DNA of 64,000 nucleotides from Enterovibrio qingdaonensis (GCF_028683135.1 NZ_JAJUBB010000025.1:1-64000), one strand, 5' to 3'; positions 1 through 8,517 are shown, numbered from the stretch's first letter. The notes: a model not told the origin generated them from the sequence alone. A program made the numbers and translations.

Positions 1-22
1 CCCTCGTTGGGCGGCTTTTTTG
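1..22 (+). terminator. 3' part of a terminator from a gene left of the window
   Basis: A G/C-rich arm ending in GGGCGGC is followed directly by six T. The left arm would lie outside the window, so this is only half a terminator. It would serve a plus-strand gene ending before base 1, facing the PACE gene. Confidence 0.35.
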
Positions 23-41
23 ATTGCTAACCGAAAAGGTA

Positions 42-470
42 TCAATGAGATGCCACTGTTGTCTGCTGGATAGGGAACAGCTTGTCGTACGCTAAGTTAT
101 AGATGTACGCATAAACCAGATAAAATGCCACTAAGCCAATATCCATCACCAGTGCTTGCCATAGGCTGATATTCAGCCACCAAGCGATTGCAGGCAAGGT
201 TACCCAAAGCAGGCCTAACTCAAACAAAACGGCATGCAAAATACGGTGTTTTTGTTTTTTCTCTGTTGTACCCGTCCATTTCACCATACCTCTGTCAAAC
301 CACACGTTGTAGATGTAGTTCCAACCTGTTGCGAGCAGTGAAAAAGCGATACCCAAAACGCCAGTATGAGTTGGGTTGAATCCAAACAGGGACAGAATGC
401 TCACGATGAAGATAAGACCTATTACCTCGAAGGCAATCGCGTGTCTGATCCTGTCTTTTACGGTTCTCAT
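42..470 (-). CDS. PACE family multidrug/biocide efflux protein (AceI-like)
   Basis: 142-residue inner-membrane protein with four hydrophobic segments arranged as two tandem bacterial transmembrane pair domains (about residues 5-65 and 75-135). This is the PACE family layout, whose prototype AceI exports chlorhexidine and short diamines by proton antiport. Family motifs seen are the opening R-x-x-K-D-R-x-R-H, a WNYIYN motif near the end of helix 2 and a second R-x-x-H-A-x-x-F-E repeat. Glu15, the membrane acidic residue essential for coupling in AceI, is present. A GGAGG lies 9 bases before the ATG at 470. The gene stands alone, with no divergent LysR regulator (common for PACE genes) inside the window. 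Substrate cannot be told from sequence. Confidence 0.85.
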   Translation of the reverse strand: MRTVKDRIRHAIAFEVIGLIFIVSILSLFGFNPTHTGVLGIAFSLLATGWNYIYNVWFDRGMVKWTGTTEKKQKHRILHAVLFELGLLWVTLPAIAWWLNISLWQALVMDIGLVAFYLVYAYIYNLAYDKLFPIQQTTVASH

Positions 471-1051
471 TGTTCATATCCTCCAAAAGATATGCCCATG
501 ATATTCAAAATTGAGATTGGTTTAAGTTAGGAACAATCCGATATTCGGATAGTTGACCGATATGCATGGATTTTATGTGCTCGGAATACTTGAGAATCTT
601 GTCGAAAAGATAGTGAAAACCAAATGAAAAACATGATGTTAAGTGATGTTTGTGTGAGCTGATGCAATATTTTATTGTGCAAAACACCAGCATTGGGTGG
701 TGAAATTTTATTCAAAATGACTAAGAAAGTAGATGACTCCAAACTTAGAGATCTGTCAAATAACCTGTTGATATAATGATCTAGGTCATTAATATTAACA
801 ATGAATTTACAAGAGCGGTTTTGCTTAGGTTTTCAGACGAAAGGGGAGCAGTGATGACATTTCAGCGTATTACTTCATCGATGCTATGCACCTTTGCGCC
901 AATGATGGCGTGTCGAAAACCAGTACAGTAGTTTCCGCTTCCGTGAAAAACGGGCCGCGGAAATGTTCGCGGCATGTTTCAGTCACGGTGATCCCGTAAT
1001 GTTACCCCGCAACATTTCCTGGCCTCCAGTTATCTCTAAATGGAGTGCATC
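471..1051. other. Intergenic region with two tiny coupled reading frames
   Basis: Mostly A/T-rich DNA separating the PACE gene from a DUF1127-type gene. It holds an imperfect palindrome ATGAT-CTAG-GTCAT at 776-789 that loosely resembles an FNR site (7 of 10 conserved positions). It also holds two very short reading frames, 801-854 and 854-931, and a hairpin near 952-974 (GCCGCGGAA facing TTCGCGGC). No recognisable longer gene was found on either strand. Confidence 0.4.
854..931 (+). CDS. Possible 25-residue leader or small peptide
   Basis: Reading frame of 25 codons starting at ATG 854, with GGGGAG five bases upstream, which is a good ribosome-binding site. A 17-codon frame (801-854, no ribosome site) ends in a TGATG overlap with this start. 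The peptide has two cysteines and no family I recognise. It could be a leader of the following DUF1127-type gene, a true small protein, or chance. The support is only the ribosome site and its position. Confidence 0.2.
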   Translation: MTFQRITSSMLCTFAPMMACRKPVQ

Positions 1052-1303
1052 ATGAACCAATCAATTTACCTACGCCTTGCTACTTTTTTTGTTCGACTAG
1101 ATATCAAGCGAGAAGAAGCCGCTTGGAGAAAAGCACATCGACGTGTTCGTTACTTAGGTGAGCCGCTTTCCGAGCATCTGCTAAAAGATATCGGTTTTGA
1201 GAGGGATGGTTTCTCAATGGGCCACACAGTGGCACCGGAATATAAGGCACAGCGAGAAGTGGCACGTATTCGTCGTCGGTTGCGGTTGAAACTCACGACG
1301 TAG
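1052..1303 (+). CDS. DUF1127-type small protein
   Basis: 83-residue basic protein. The middle to C-terminal part (R-V-R-Y-L-x-E-P-L-S-E-H-L-L-K-D-I-G) resembles DUF1127/YjiS domains, where a short helix ends in L-x-D-I-G followed by a basic tail. Some larger family members in other bacteria affect RNA or phosphate/carbon metabolism, but no function can be given for this one. Start 1052 is chosen over ATG 1040 because GGAG at 1042-1045 is six bases before it and would overlap the earlier start. Monocistronic, ending at a strong hairpin. Confidence 0.65.
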   Translation: MNQSIYLRLATFFVRLDIKREEAAWRKAHRRVRYLGEPLSEHLLKDIGFERDGFSMGHTVAPEYKAQREVARIRRRLRLKLTT

Positions 1304-1309
1304 ACAGAC

Positions 1310-1333
1310 GGGAGCTTCTCGTCAGAAGCTCCC
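1310..1333. terminator. Hairpin between convergent genes
   Basis: Perfect 10-bp inverted repeat GGGAGCTTCT with a 4-base loop, between the end of the DUF1127-type gene and the end of slyB. There is no T-run on either side, so it may be a weak bidirectional terminator or 3'-end stabiliser. Confidence 0.5.
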
Positions 1334-1346
1334 AATCAAGAAACTA

Positions 1347-1823
1347 TCAGCGAGGGACGACCCTCGCTGTATCACCGTCAACATTCACTTGAACTTGTTG
1401 GCCGACTTGAAAAATCATCTCTGGGTTTGCTTCTTGAACGATAGAAATAACTTGCCCGTCTTCCAGTCGAATCGTCAAGTTTACGCCATTGCGCCCGCCG
1501 ACTTCACCGGCTGCTGCGCTACCTGCATACCCGCCAAGTAGTCCACCACCAATCGCGGCAATATCAGAGCCTGTGCCGCCGCCTACTTTAGACCCAAGAA
1601 TTCCGCCAATCGCAGCCCCTGCAATGGTACCTATCAGGTTTGTTTGATCGGATGCATCGATGGTGACGGGCTCCGCTTTTACCACGGTACCGTAGTAGAC
1701 CTCTTGTATCGTCCGCGTTTCAGCTGAACCATATGCGTCGCCATAGGGGTTTGGGGAGGTGCACCCAACAAGCAGGGAGAATGAGAGTAAAGACGCGATA
1801 CCCAAATGCGTTGTCAATGTCAT
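1347..1823 (-). CDS. slyB: SlyB-like outer-membrane lipoprotein with glycine zipper
   Basis: 158 residues. A signal peptide ends in the lipobox L-V-G-C with the lipidated Cys at 21. The centre (about residues 63-105) is a glycine-zipper pair rich in GG/GxxxG that forms two membrane helices, as in the Rickettsia 17-kDa antigen family. The C-terminal third is a soluble domain ending in V-x-x-x-x. The T-I-Q-E-V-x-Y-G-T-V-V segment matches E. coli SlyB, which forms oligomeric rings around outer-membrane proteins during envelope stress. GGAGG stands five bases before the ATG. In enterics slyB belongs to the PhoPQ regulon; no PhoP box was identified here. Confidence 0.85.
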   Translation of the reverse strand: MTLTTHLGIASLLSFSLLVGCTSPNPYGDAYGSAETRTIQEVYYGTVVKAEPVTIDASDQTNLIGTIAGAAIGGILGSKVGGGTGSDIAAIGGGLLGGYAGSAAAGEVGGRNGVNLTIRLEDGQVISIVQEANPEMIFQVGQQVQVNVDGDTARVVPR

Positions 1824-1893
1824 ACGACCTCCTAGTTATCTAACAACTCAGGAAGTATAGGGTTGGGCAATGTGTTCGGATTGGTGAGAGAAA

Positions 1894-1920
1894 ACAAAAA
1901 AGCACCTGTTGGTGCTTTTT
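1894..1920 (-). terminator. Intrinsic terminator of tas
   Basis: Stem AGCACC/GGTGCT with a 4-base loop, followed on the minus strand by a T-run (plus-strand AAAACAAAAA); also T-rich on the other side. It lies 70-95 bases past the tas stop. Confidence 0.8.
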
Positions 1921-1988
1921 CTTAAGATGAAGACATTTTGGGTGAGTAAATGGTCTGGTGTGATGACTTACACTGACCCCAAAAAACG

Positions 1989-3023
1989 TTACGGACACGG
2001 ATTTGAGTATGTCGCGCCAATTTCTTCGATACGTTTGAGCAACTCGTCAGGTAGCTCCACATTGATCGATTCAATGTTGGATTTGAGCTGTCCCAACGTC
2101 GTGGCACCAATGATGTTGCTTGCAAGGAAAGGGCGAGTATTTACATATGCCAAGGCCATCTGAGCGGGGTCAATGGCAAAGTCTTTAGCAAGTTGAACAT
2201 AAGCTTTTGTCGCGGCTTGCCCTTGTGGGGTGAAATAACGACTAAAGCGCTCCCAACGAGTGCAGCGCGCCCCTTCAGGACGCACACCATCAAGATACTT
2301 TCCGGACAGTACACCAAAGGCTAGCGGCGAATAGGCAAGTAATTCGATACCTTCCTGATGGCTAATCTCTGACAAGCCGACCTCGAAACTCCGGTTGAGC
2401 AGGTTGTAGGGGTTTTGAATGGAAACGATGCGGCTCAGGCTATGTTTTTCGGCGAGTCGCAGGTATTCCATTACACCCCAAGGGGTCTCGTTGGACACGC
2501 CGATATAACGAATCTTACCTTCACGCACCAGCTCAGTCAGTGCGTCGAGGGTGTCAAGAATCGACACACCCGAATTCTCATCTTGGTGGCTGTAATTCAG
2601 TTGACCAAAACTGTTTACGTGGCGTTGCGGCCAATGCACCTGATACAGGTCGATATAGTCGGTCTGAAGGCGGATCAAACTGTCTTCCACCGCTTGACGG
2701 ACGTTTCTGCGATCAAGCGACATGTTCTCTCGGATATAAGGAACACCGCGCGGACCTGCAACTTTAGTTGCAATGATCACCTTATCCCGTTTGCCTGACT
2801 TATTGAGCCAACTACCGATATACTTCTCTGTCAGACCTTGCGTCTCAGGGGTTGGTGGTACTGCATACATTTCAGCAGTATCTATAAAATTCACACCCAA
2901 ATCGAGCGCACAGGAGAGTTGCTCATGGGCATCTGCTTCTGTGTTTTGCTGGCCATAAGTCATCGTGCCCAAACAAATCTTACTGACGTCAAGGCTGGTA
3001 TGGGGCAGAGTATGGTATTGCAT
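1989..3023 (-). CDS. tas: NADP(H)-dependent aldo-keto reductase Tas
   Basis: 344-residue cytosolic TIM-barrel oxidoreductase. The catalytic tetrad of the aldo-keto reductase family is visible: Asp48 and Tyr53 in F-I-D-T-A-E-M-Y, Lys87 in A-T-K and His130 in Q-V-H-W. Long stretches (E-A-D-A-H-E-Q-L, P-P-T-P-E-T-Q-G-L-T-E, N-P-Y-x-L-L-N-R-S-F-E-V-G-L) match E. coli Tas, first known for suppressing a tyrosine auxotrophy in starved cells; the natural substrate is unknown. Start 3023 is chosen because GAGGAG is five bases upstream and the protein then begins M-Q-Y-H as in E. coli; an upstream in-frame ATG at 3074 would add 17 unconserved residues. In E. coli tas also lies close to mutH. Confidence 0.93.
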   Translation of the reverse strand: MQYHTLPHTSLDVSKICLGTMTYGQQNTEADAHEQLSCALDLGVNFIDTAEMYAVPPTPETQGLTEKYIGSWLNKSGKRDKVIIATKVAGPRGVPYIRENMSLDRRNVRQAVEDSLIRLQTDYIDLYQVHWPQRHVNSFGQLNYSHQDENSGVSILDTLDALTELVREGKIRYIGVSNETPWGVMEYLRLAEKHSLSRIVSIQNPYNLLNRSFEVGLSEISHQEGIELLAYSPLAFGVLSGKYLDGVRPEGARCTRWERFSRYFTPQGQAATKAYVQLAKDFAIDPAQMALAYVNTRPFLASNIIGATTLGQLKSNIESINVELPDELLKRIEEIGATYSNPCP

Positions 3024-3239
3024 CCTATCTCCTCGCTTGCGCTTATCTAAATCTGTCGCAGCAAATTGTCTCATTCATGACATGTACTCTCGCTTTCCAT
3101 CTTAAAAGATTTGTGTTCGGGTACAAGCAAGAAATGGATAAGGGCTTTGTTCCAATCTCGCAGAACAGTTTTTCACCGCATACCATATTTTCAGACCTAT
3201 ACTTGAGTTAACAAACATTTAACATCAATGGCGTGACAG

Positions 3240-3539
3240 ATGAAATTAAAGCAATTGAAGAACTGGATCCAATCTCACCCTGACAACGTGCCCCACTGTT
3301 TTGTCATGGCACATGCGGGAGGGGCGCAATATGTCGTTGAAGTGGAAGTGCGACATCAGCTTGAGCCGTTGAAAGATGATAAAACGAATGAAGTGATGCA
3401 TTTCGATAGCGTAGAACAGGTTAGCGATAAATTGCGTGGTGTAGGGGTGAAAAAGGCCACATTAAGGTTGCTGGATCCGTATGACGAATTTGGTCCTGCC
3501 GATCCTTCTTGCAAAGAAGACATGGTGATAACGCTATAA
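3240..3539 (+). CDS. Conserved hypothetical protein, 99 residues (possibly DUF6482)
   Basis: Small soluble acidic protein without signal peptide or membrane segment. It starts M-K-L-K-Q-L and ends in a D/E-rich C-terminus. Its size and neighbourhood recall a small unknown family of vibrios and shewanellas (DUF6482), but I am not certain of the assignment. It lies between tas and mutH, both transcribed the other way, so it is its own unit. The start codon has only a poor ribosome site. No function can be proposed. Confidence 0.65.
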   Translation: MKLKQLKNWIQSHPDNVPHCFVMAHAGGAQYVVEVEVRHQLEPLKDDKTNEVMHFDSVEQVSDKLRGVGVKKATLRLLDPYDEFGPADPSCKEDMVITL

Positions 3540-3564
3540 AGCGGAAATAGAGCCGAAGCGCGAA

Positions 3565-4245
3565 TTACCCTTCTTCAGGCAGCATAAAATGCCTAGCAAG
3601 GAGCTTGGCTGTAAACTGGGTACGCAAATAGAAACCACGAGGTAGGGTTTTAATCGGCTGGCCTTTTGCGCCGTATGCTTCTGTTTTAACTTTGCTGTTG
3701 GCTGCCTTGGGGCGAAGTTGGAGATACTCGCCATGTTTTGCCGAGATCTCGTGGACTTTACCCAGCACAATAAACTCCATCAATTCTTCCCAATCTGCTT
3801 TGAGTTGTGCCTCTTCCTCTTCATTGGCTTGCCAAAGCATCGGCATGCCGACACGTCGTTCACAAACGGGAATTTCGCGTTCACCTTCAACGGGGATCCA
3901 GAGCACCTTGGATAGCTTGTTGCGGATATGACTGGTTTCCCAAGTCAGACCTTGTACGCCTGTGAGTGGTGCAACACAAACGAACGTCGTCTCAAGAGGC
4001 TTTCCCAAATGGCTGATAGGAATAGACTTGAGCTCTATCCCCAGCTCTTGGAAATCTTGTTCGGGTTTGCTGCCCGCTGTTGCACCGAGACAGGTCTCTA
4101 ACAGCATGCCCACCCATCCTTTCTCGCGACGAAGATCGGCAGGGCAGTGCAACCCATGTTGAGCGGCAAGCTCCCCCAACGAATATCCAGCAAGGCTGTA
4201 TGCTCGCTCCAGTAATTCATTCTCTGTTTTTGGGGATGGGATCAT
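3565..4245 (-). CDS. mutH: DNA mismatch repair endonuclease MutH
   Basis: 226 residues, full length. MutH nicks the unmethylated strand at hemimethylated GATC sites after activation by MutS-MutL. The restriction-enzyme-like active site D-x6-E-x-K is present as Asp64, Glu71 and Lys73 in [10 protein letters not shown]. The following P-L-E-T-T-F-V-C block and the C-terminal R-G-F-Y-L-R-x-x-F-T are also typical. The start at 4245 has only a weak GGA upstream. It is transcribed away from rppH across a region with DnaA boxes. Confidence 0.96.
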   Translation of the reverse strand: MIPSPKTENELLERAYSLAGYSLGELAAQHGLHCPADLRREKGWVGMLLETCLGATAGSKPEQDFQELGIELKSIPISHLGKPLETTFVCVAPLTGVQGLTWETSHIRNKLSKVLWIPVEGEREIPVCERRVGMPMLWQANEEEEAQLKADWEELMEFIVLGKVHEISAKHGEYLQLRPKAANSKVKTEAYGAKGQPIKTLPRGFYLRTQFTAKLLARHFMLPEEG

Positions 4246-4884
4246 GGGGTTTCCGGTAAGTAGTAGTCACGCAGTGCACGCTACCAGCACCTGAGTGAAA
4301 ACGCCAGCAGTTCGCTTTGAGGTCAATTTTTGGCTTAGATGATCGGAAGAGTACGATGATCCGGCTAGTTATCCACAAGGCAAAATGGAAATACAGCGCA
4401 AAATACGTCACTGTGTGTATATACAGGCATTGTAATCCAATAATTTGCTTATGGTTTACCTGTTAAGCTTGTTTTTTAACCTGATTCTGTGGGTAACTCA
4501 TTCTTTGGTGGATCTTTGACCAATTTAAGATCCGAAACATTTGTCTCTTTCTTTTTTACAATAACAATGCATGCTTATCAATTTAATGCCATGAATTAAA
4601 AGATCTTTTTTTTGTTGCCATTTAAGTTGGCTAGTCGCGTTAATACTATTATTTTTCGCGCGGAGACGATTAGGAAGTGGTTCTGCACAAATCTATCCAC
4701 AGAAAGCGTGAATAAATGTGCGCTTTGTCTCACTGGTCTGTTTATAACTCCTGAAGAGAGGGTCTATTATCCCAGAAGGCGGTTGAAGCCCCCAAAAAAT
4801 GCGTTTCAAATGCAATCTTTGTTTACCACTGTGCACATAGTGTGAAAAAATCACTGTTAATAGAGAATTTTTTGAGGTCGTCCA
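4246..4884. other. mutH-rppH intergenic region, candidate DARS2-type DnaA site
   Basis: About 640 bases without a gene. Sequences matching the DnaA-box consensus TTWTNCACA exactly are TTATCCACA at 4369-4377 (+) and TTTTTCACA at 4841-4849 (-). One-mismatch boxes are at 4414-4422 (-), 4488-4496 (-), 4681-4689 (+), 4693-4701 (+) and 4707-4715 (-). The last three form a cluster of 35 bases, two in tandem and one facing them. An IHF-like sequence (TATCAA-N4-ATG, 12 of 13) is at 4576-4588. In E. coli the DnaA-reactivating sequence DARS2 lies next to mutH and consists of a three-box core plus IHF and Fis sites. The mapping here is inferred from position and boxes only. Confidence 0.6.
4510..4533. 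repeat. Inverted repeat GGATCTT/AAGATCC
   Basis: Perfect 7-bp inverted repeat separated by 10 bases, in the middle of the DnaA-box region. It could be a protein-binding site; no regulator is assigned. Both arms contain a GATC methylation site. Confidence 0.45.
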
Positions 4885-5409
4885 GTGATAGATGGCGATG
4901 GCTACCGTCCCAATGTAGGGATAGTGATATGTAATAGCCACGGTCAGGTTCTCTGGGCTCGTCGATATGGACAACATTCTTGGCAATTTCCTCAAGGCGG
5001 CATTGATGAAGGGGAGACCCCTGAACAAGCGATGTTCCGTGAATTGTATGAGGAAGTTGGTCTCACGAAAAAAGACGTAAAAATTCTGGCAACAAGCCGC
5101 CATTGGCTGCGTTATAAGTTGCCGAAGCGTTTGGTTCGTTGGGACTCCAAGCCTGTATGCATCGGGCAGAAGCAAAAATGGTTTTTGCTGAAGCTTGAGT
5201 GTGACGAGTCGAAAGTGAACATGCAGCGCGGAGGTACTCCCGAATTTGATGGCTGGCGTTGGGTCAGCTATTGGTATCCTGTGCGGCAAGTGGTTTCATT
5301 TAAACGCGATGTTTACCGACGTGCGATGAAGGAGTTCGCGCCGATGGCTATGCCCTTTCGAGAGAGGAAGGCAAAGCGCAAAGGTAAACGAGGGACCGCA
5401 AAAACATAG
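4885..5409 (+). CDS. rppH: RNA pyrophosphohydrolase RppH
   Basis: 174-residue Nudix hydrolase that removes pyrophosphate from 5'-triphosphate (and diphosphate) mRNA ends and so triggers RNase E decay. The Nudix box G-x5-E-x7-R-E-x-x-E-E-x-G-L spans residues 38-60 (G38, E44, R52, E53, E56, E57). The [11 protein letters not shown] and Q-K-Q-K-W-F blocks are nearly identical to E. coli RppH. The start is GTG, as in E. coli, with GAGG seven bases upstream; the next residues I-D-x-D-G-Y-R-P-N-V confirm it. The basic C-terminal tail is divergent. First gene of a group with ptsP 35 bases downstream. Confidence 0.95.
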   Translation: MIDGDGYRPNVGIVICNSHGQVLWARRYGQHSWQFPQGGIDEGETPEQAMFRELYEEVGLTKKDVKILATSRHWLRYKLPKRLVRWDSKPVCIGQKQKWFLLKLECDESKVNMQRGGTPEFDGWRWVSYWYPVRQVVSFKRDVYRRAMKEFAPMAMPFRERKAKRKGKRGTAKT

Positions 5410-5444
5410 CGAAATAGCAATAACAGAGTGTATCGAGGGTACTG

Positions 5445-7703
5445 ATGCTGACGAAACTGCGAGACATCGTTCATAACGTTGCTTCTTCAAGCGATGTGAA
5501 GCAGGCTCTCAATACTCTGGTGCGTGAGACCTGTATGGCGATGGAAACAGAGTGCTGCTCTGTCTATATCGCCGACCACGATCGTGAGATGTACGATCTT
5601 ATGGCCACGCAAGGGCTGAACAAACGGGCCCGACGCATCTCTCTTAAATTCAACGAAGGTTTGGTTGGGTTAGTTGGGCGTCGTGCTGAACCCATCAACT
5701 TGGCGCATGCCAGTACTCACGCAGACTTCAAACATTTTCCCGGTATCGGCGAAGATATCTTTCACTCCTTTCTTGGCACCCCCATTATTTATCGGCGTAA
5801 AGTGTTGGGTGTACTCGTTGTACAGCAACATGAATCTCGCCAATTTGATGAAAGTGAAGAGTCCTTCCTTGTCACGCTCGCTGCGCAACTTGCGGTGGTC
5901 TTTGCGCATGCGAAAGCCCAAGGCTTTTGGCCCAACAATGCAAAAGGCGCATTGTTATTACAAGGGGCTGCCGCGTCACCGGGTGTGGCGATTGCGCAGG
6001 CATGGTGTGATGTTTCTCAACCACGCTTAGATCTTGTTTCTCCGGCATCCTGTTTGGATGTGGAAAAAGAGCGTGACCGTCTTGACGGTGCCATGAGTGC
6101 AGCCATTTCAGATTTTCGCCGCCTTAGGAAACGGTTTGATTCCGAGCTGAATCAGGAAACGTTGGCGATCTTCGATCTGTTTATCCACCTTCTCAATGAT
6201 CCTATGTTGCGTAAGTCGATGAATAAATGCATCGAAAGTGGCGATCTGGCGGAATGGGCAGTTAGGCAGACAATCGATTCATTTGCGGAACGTTTTCAAA
6301 AAATGTCGGACCCTTACCTTCGTGAGCGTTCGAGCGATGTGAAAGAGTTAGGGCAGCGTCTTCTCTATTTCCTTGAAAATCAGGAAATCAAACAGTGGCA
6401 GTTTGATAAACCCATTATTTTGTTTGCGCGTGAACTCACCGCGGCGATGTTGGCGGCAATCCCTAGAGATCTGCTTGCCGGGGTTGTTGCAGAGGAAGGG
6501 GCAGTGAATGCGCATGCTGCAATTCTTGCTCGTGCGTTGGGTATCCCAGCAGTCATGGGGGTAGAGTTCAGCCCACAACTTGTTCATCGCAAGCCGCTTA
6601 TTCTTGATGGCTTCAAAGGGAAGGTATTAGTTGAACCTGCCGATCATGTTCGTGCCGAGTATGAACGGCTAAGAGATGAAGAGCTTGAGCTTCAACAGGA
6701 AGTTGAAAGTGCGTTTACCAAGCACACGAAAACCGCTGATGGGGTGCGTATTGAAATTCATCTCAATGCAGGTTTAAGTGCGGATACCAGTATTGCCATC
6801 AACCGTGGCGTCGATGGCGTCGGTCTGTATCGCACTGAAGTTCCATTTTTAATGCAGCGCAGTTTTCCGTCCGAAGAAGAGCAAGTCAATCAATACAGGT
6901 CGATACTGGATAGCTATCCGAAGCAACCCGTTGTGATGCGTACCTTGGACATTGGCGGCGATAAGCCACTGCCTTATCTGAAGATAGAGGAAGACAATCC
7001 GTTTTTAGGGTGGCGAGGCATTCGCTTTACGCTGGATCATCCCGACATTTTCCTTATTCAAGTCCGTGCCATGCTGCGTGCGAGTATCGGCAGAGAGAAC
7101 TTGTCTATTTTACTGCCTATGATTTCTGGCGTTTCAGAGCTTTTAGATGCGAAGAGCTTGATAGACAGAGCCTTTGAAGAGGTCTCAGAGTTGGCAGAAC
7201 AAAGCAATCAAACGCTAAAAATGCCACGTATTGGGATCATGGTTGAAGTCCCATCTGTGTTATATCAGTTTGATGCGATTGCACCGCACATCGATTTTCT
7301 TTCCGTCGGAACCAACGATCTTACTCAGTATTTGCTGGCGGTCGATCGAAACAACGCCCGCGTTGCAGATGTCTATGATACATTTCACCCGTCTGTACTC
7401 GCAGTTTTACAGATGATTTTGGCAGCCAGTCAGCGGTTAAAGCTTCCCGTCAGTGTCTGTGGTGAGTTCGCGGGTGATCCTATTGGTGCTTTGCTGCTGG
7501 TGGGGATGGGATATCGACATTTGAGTATGAACACCCGTAGTGTTGCCAAAATTAAGTATGTGCTGCGCCATATTCCTTCTGATGCGCTTAAAACACACGT
7601 AGAAAAGATGCAATCCTTTGCAATAGCGGGTGACATAAGAAAAGCCTCCGAAGACTTTCTCGAACATTACAATCTTGGCGGGCTCATCCGAGTCGGCAAA
7701 TAG
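5445..7703 (+). CDS. ptsP: Nitrogen PTS phosphoenolpyruvate phosphotransferase (EI-Ntr)
   Basis: 752 residues, usual length. Starts the regulatory nitrogen phosphotransferase relay by passing phosphate from PEP to NPr and EIIA-Ntr, which controls potassium and stress responses. An N-terminal GAF sensor domain (about 1-165) is followed by the EI N-terminal domain with the phosphorylated histidine His357 in A-H-A-A-I-L-A-R, then the PEP-binding barrel with D-G-V-G-L-Y-R-T-E, G-T-N-D-L-T-Q-Y and the catalytic Cys in V-C-G-E-F-A-G-D. GAGGG precedes the ATG. NPr and EIIA-Ntr genes (ptsO, ptsN) are not in this window. The downstream TSUP gene follows after 10 bases. Confidence 0.96.
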   Translation: MLTKLRDIVHNVASSSDVKQALNTLVRETCMAMETECCSVYIADHDREMYDLMATQGLNKRARRISLKFNEGLVGLVGRRAEPINLAHASTHADFKHFPGIGEDIFHSFLGTPIIYRRKVLGVLVVQQHESRQFDESEESFLVTLAAQLAVVFAHAKAQGFWPNNAKGALLLQGAAASPGVAIAQAWCDVSQPRLDLVSPASCLDVEKERDRLDGAMSAAISDFRRLRKRFDSELNQETLAIFDLFIHLLNDPMLRKSMNKCIESGDLAEWAVRQTIDSFAERFQKMSDPYLRERSSDVKELGQRLLYFLENQEIKQWQFDKPIILFARELTAAMLAAIPRDLLAGVVAEEGAVNAHAAILARALGIPAVMGVEFSPQLVHRKPLILDGFKGKVLVEPADHVRAEYERLRDEELELQQEVESAFTKHTKTADGVRIEIHLNAGLSADTSIAINRGVDGVGLYRTEVPFLMQRSFPSEEEQVNQYRSILDSYPKQPVVMRTLDIGGDKPLPYLKIEEDNPFLGWRGIRFTLDHPDIFLIQVRAMLRASIGRENLSILLPMISGVSELLDAKSLIDRAFEEVSELAEQSNQTLKMPRIGIMVEVPSVLYQFDAIAPHIDFLSVGTNDLTQYLLAVDRNNARVADVYDTFHPSVLAVLQMILAASQRLKLPVSVCGEFAGDPIGALLLVGMGYRHLSMNTRSVAKIKYVLRHIPSDALKTHVEKMQSFAIAGDIRKASEDFLEHYNLGGLIRVGK

Positions 7704-7713
7704 GAATACTTTC

Positions 7714-8517
7714 ATGATAGACGCCACCTTGTGGCTTTTTGCTGCCTGCTTAGTGCTGGGGAGCTTAGTCGGTTTGTTGGCGGGCCTTTTGGGGATCGGT
7801 GGCGGCTTATTGATTGTGCCGGCACTTTCTGTCCTTCTGCCTTGGGCTGACATTCCTCCGTCGTTAGTGATGCCAATGGCTTTGGCGACATCTCTCGCCA
7901 GTATTGTTGTGACTTCCTCTTCCTCCGCGTATACGCATTTTCGATTAGGAAATGTGCAACCTGCGGTGATTAAAACCCTACTGCCGGGCATCTTGATGGG
8001 CGGGCTGATCGGAAGTGGCGTCGCCGATTACTTACCGACGGAATACCTTCCAAAGGTGTTTGGTTCCATCGTTTTGTTTCTTGCGTTGCAAATGGCGTTG
8101 TCAATGCGCATCAAAGCAGCGAAACCTTTTCCCGCTCCGATAGTCGGAGTAATGAGTGGTGGGTTGATTGGTATGGTTTCTAGCCTCGCCGGTATCGGCG
8201 GTGGCTCGTTGACCGTGCCGTATCTCAACTATCACGGTGTTGAAATGCGAAAAGCCATTGGAAGTGCTTCGTTATGTGGTGTCTTTCTTGCGGTGGCTGG
8301 CATGAGTGGTTTTATCTTTTTTGGTCTCAAACAATCGGTCACTTTACCCTCGTATAGTATTGGCTATGTTTACATACCCGCACTGCTTGGTATTGTAGTG
8401 ACCTCAGTGAACACAACGCGCTTTGGTGCACGCTTGGCGTCGAAATTGCCAACACACATTATTAAACGTGTTTTTGCTCTATTTTTACTCGTGGTTGGGG
8501 CGAGTATGTTTTTTTAA
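7714..8517 (+). CDS. TSUP family membrane transporter (TauE/SafE)
   Basis: 267 residues with about eight membrane helices in two related halves, each opening with a G-x-G-G-G motif (L-G-I-G-G-G-L-L and A-G-I-G-G-G-S-L). This is the TauE/SafE (TSUP) family of anion exporters or importers for sulfite, sulfoacetate and other sulfonates. Substrate unknown. Start 7714 (M-I-D-A-T-L) follows AGGA and lies 10 bases after the ptsP stop; the open frame further upstream overlaps ptsP and is not used. The position between ptsP and lgt is common in vibrios, while E. coli has ptsP next to lgt. Probably cotranscribed with both. Confidence 0.88.
   Translation: MIDATLWLFAACLVLGSLVGLLAGLLGIGGGLLIVPALSVLLPWADIPPSLVMPMALATSLASIVVTSSSSAYTHFRLGNVQPAVIKTLLPGILMGGLIGSGVADYLPTEYLPKVFGSIVLFLALQMALSMRIKAAKPFPAPIVGVMSGGLIGMVSSLAGIGGGSLTVPYLNYHGVEMRKAIGSASLCGVFLAVAGMSGFIFFGLKQSVTLPSYSIGYVYIPALLGIVVTSVNTTRFGARLASKLPTHIIKRVFALFLLVVGASMFF

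Noticed and set aside
776-789. FNR site before the DUF1127-type gene
   Set aside because: Only 7 of 10 key positions match; kept as a remark, not as a site.
7675-7713. Longer TSUP protein starting inside ptsP
   Set aside because: The 13 extra residues overlap the ptsP end and the AGGA ribosome site sits just before 7714.
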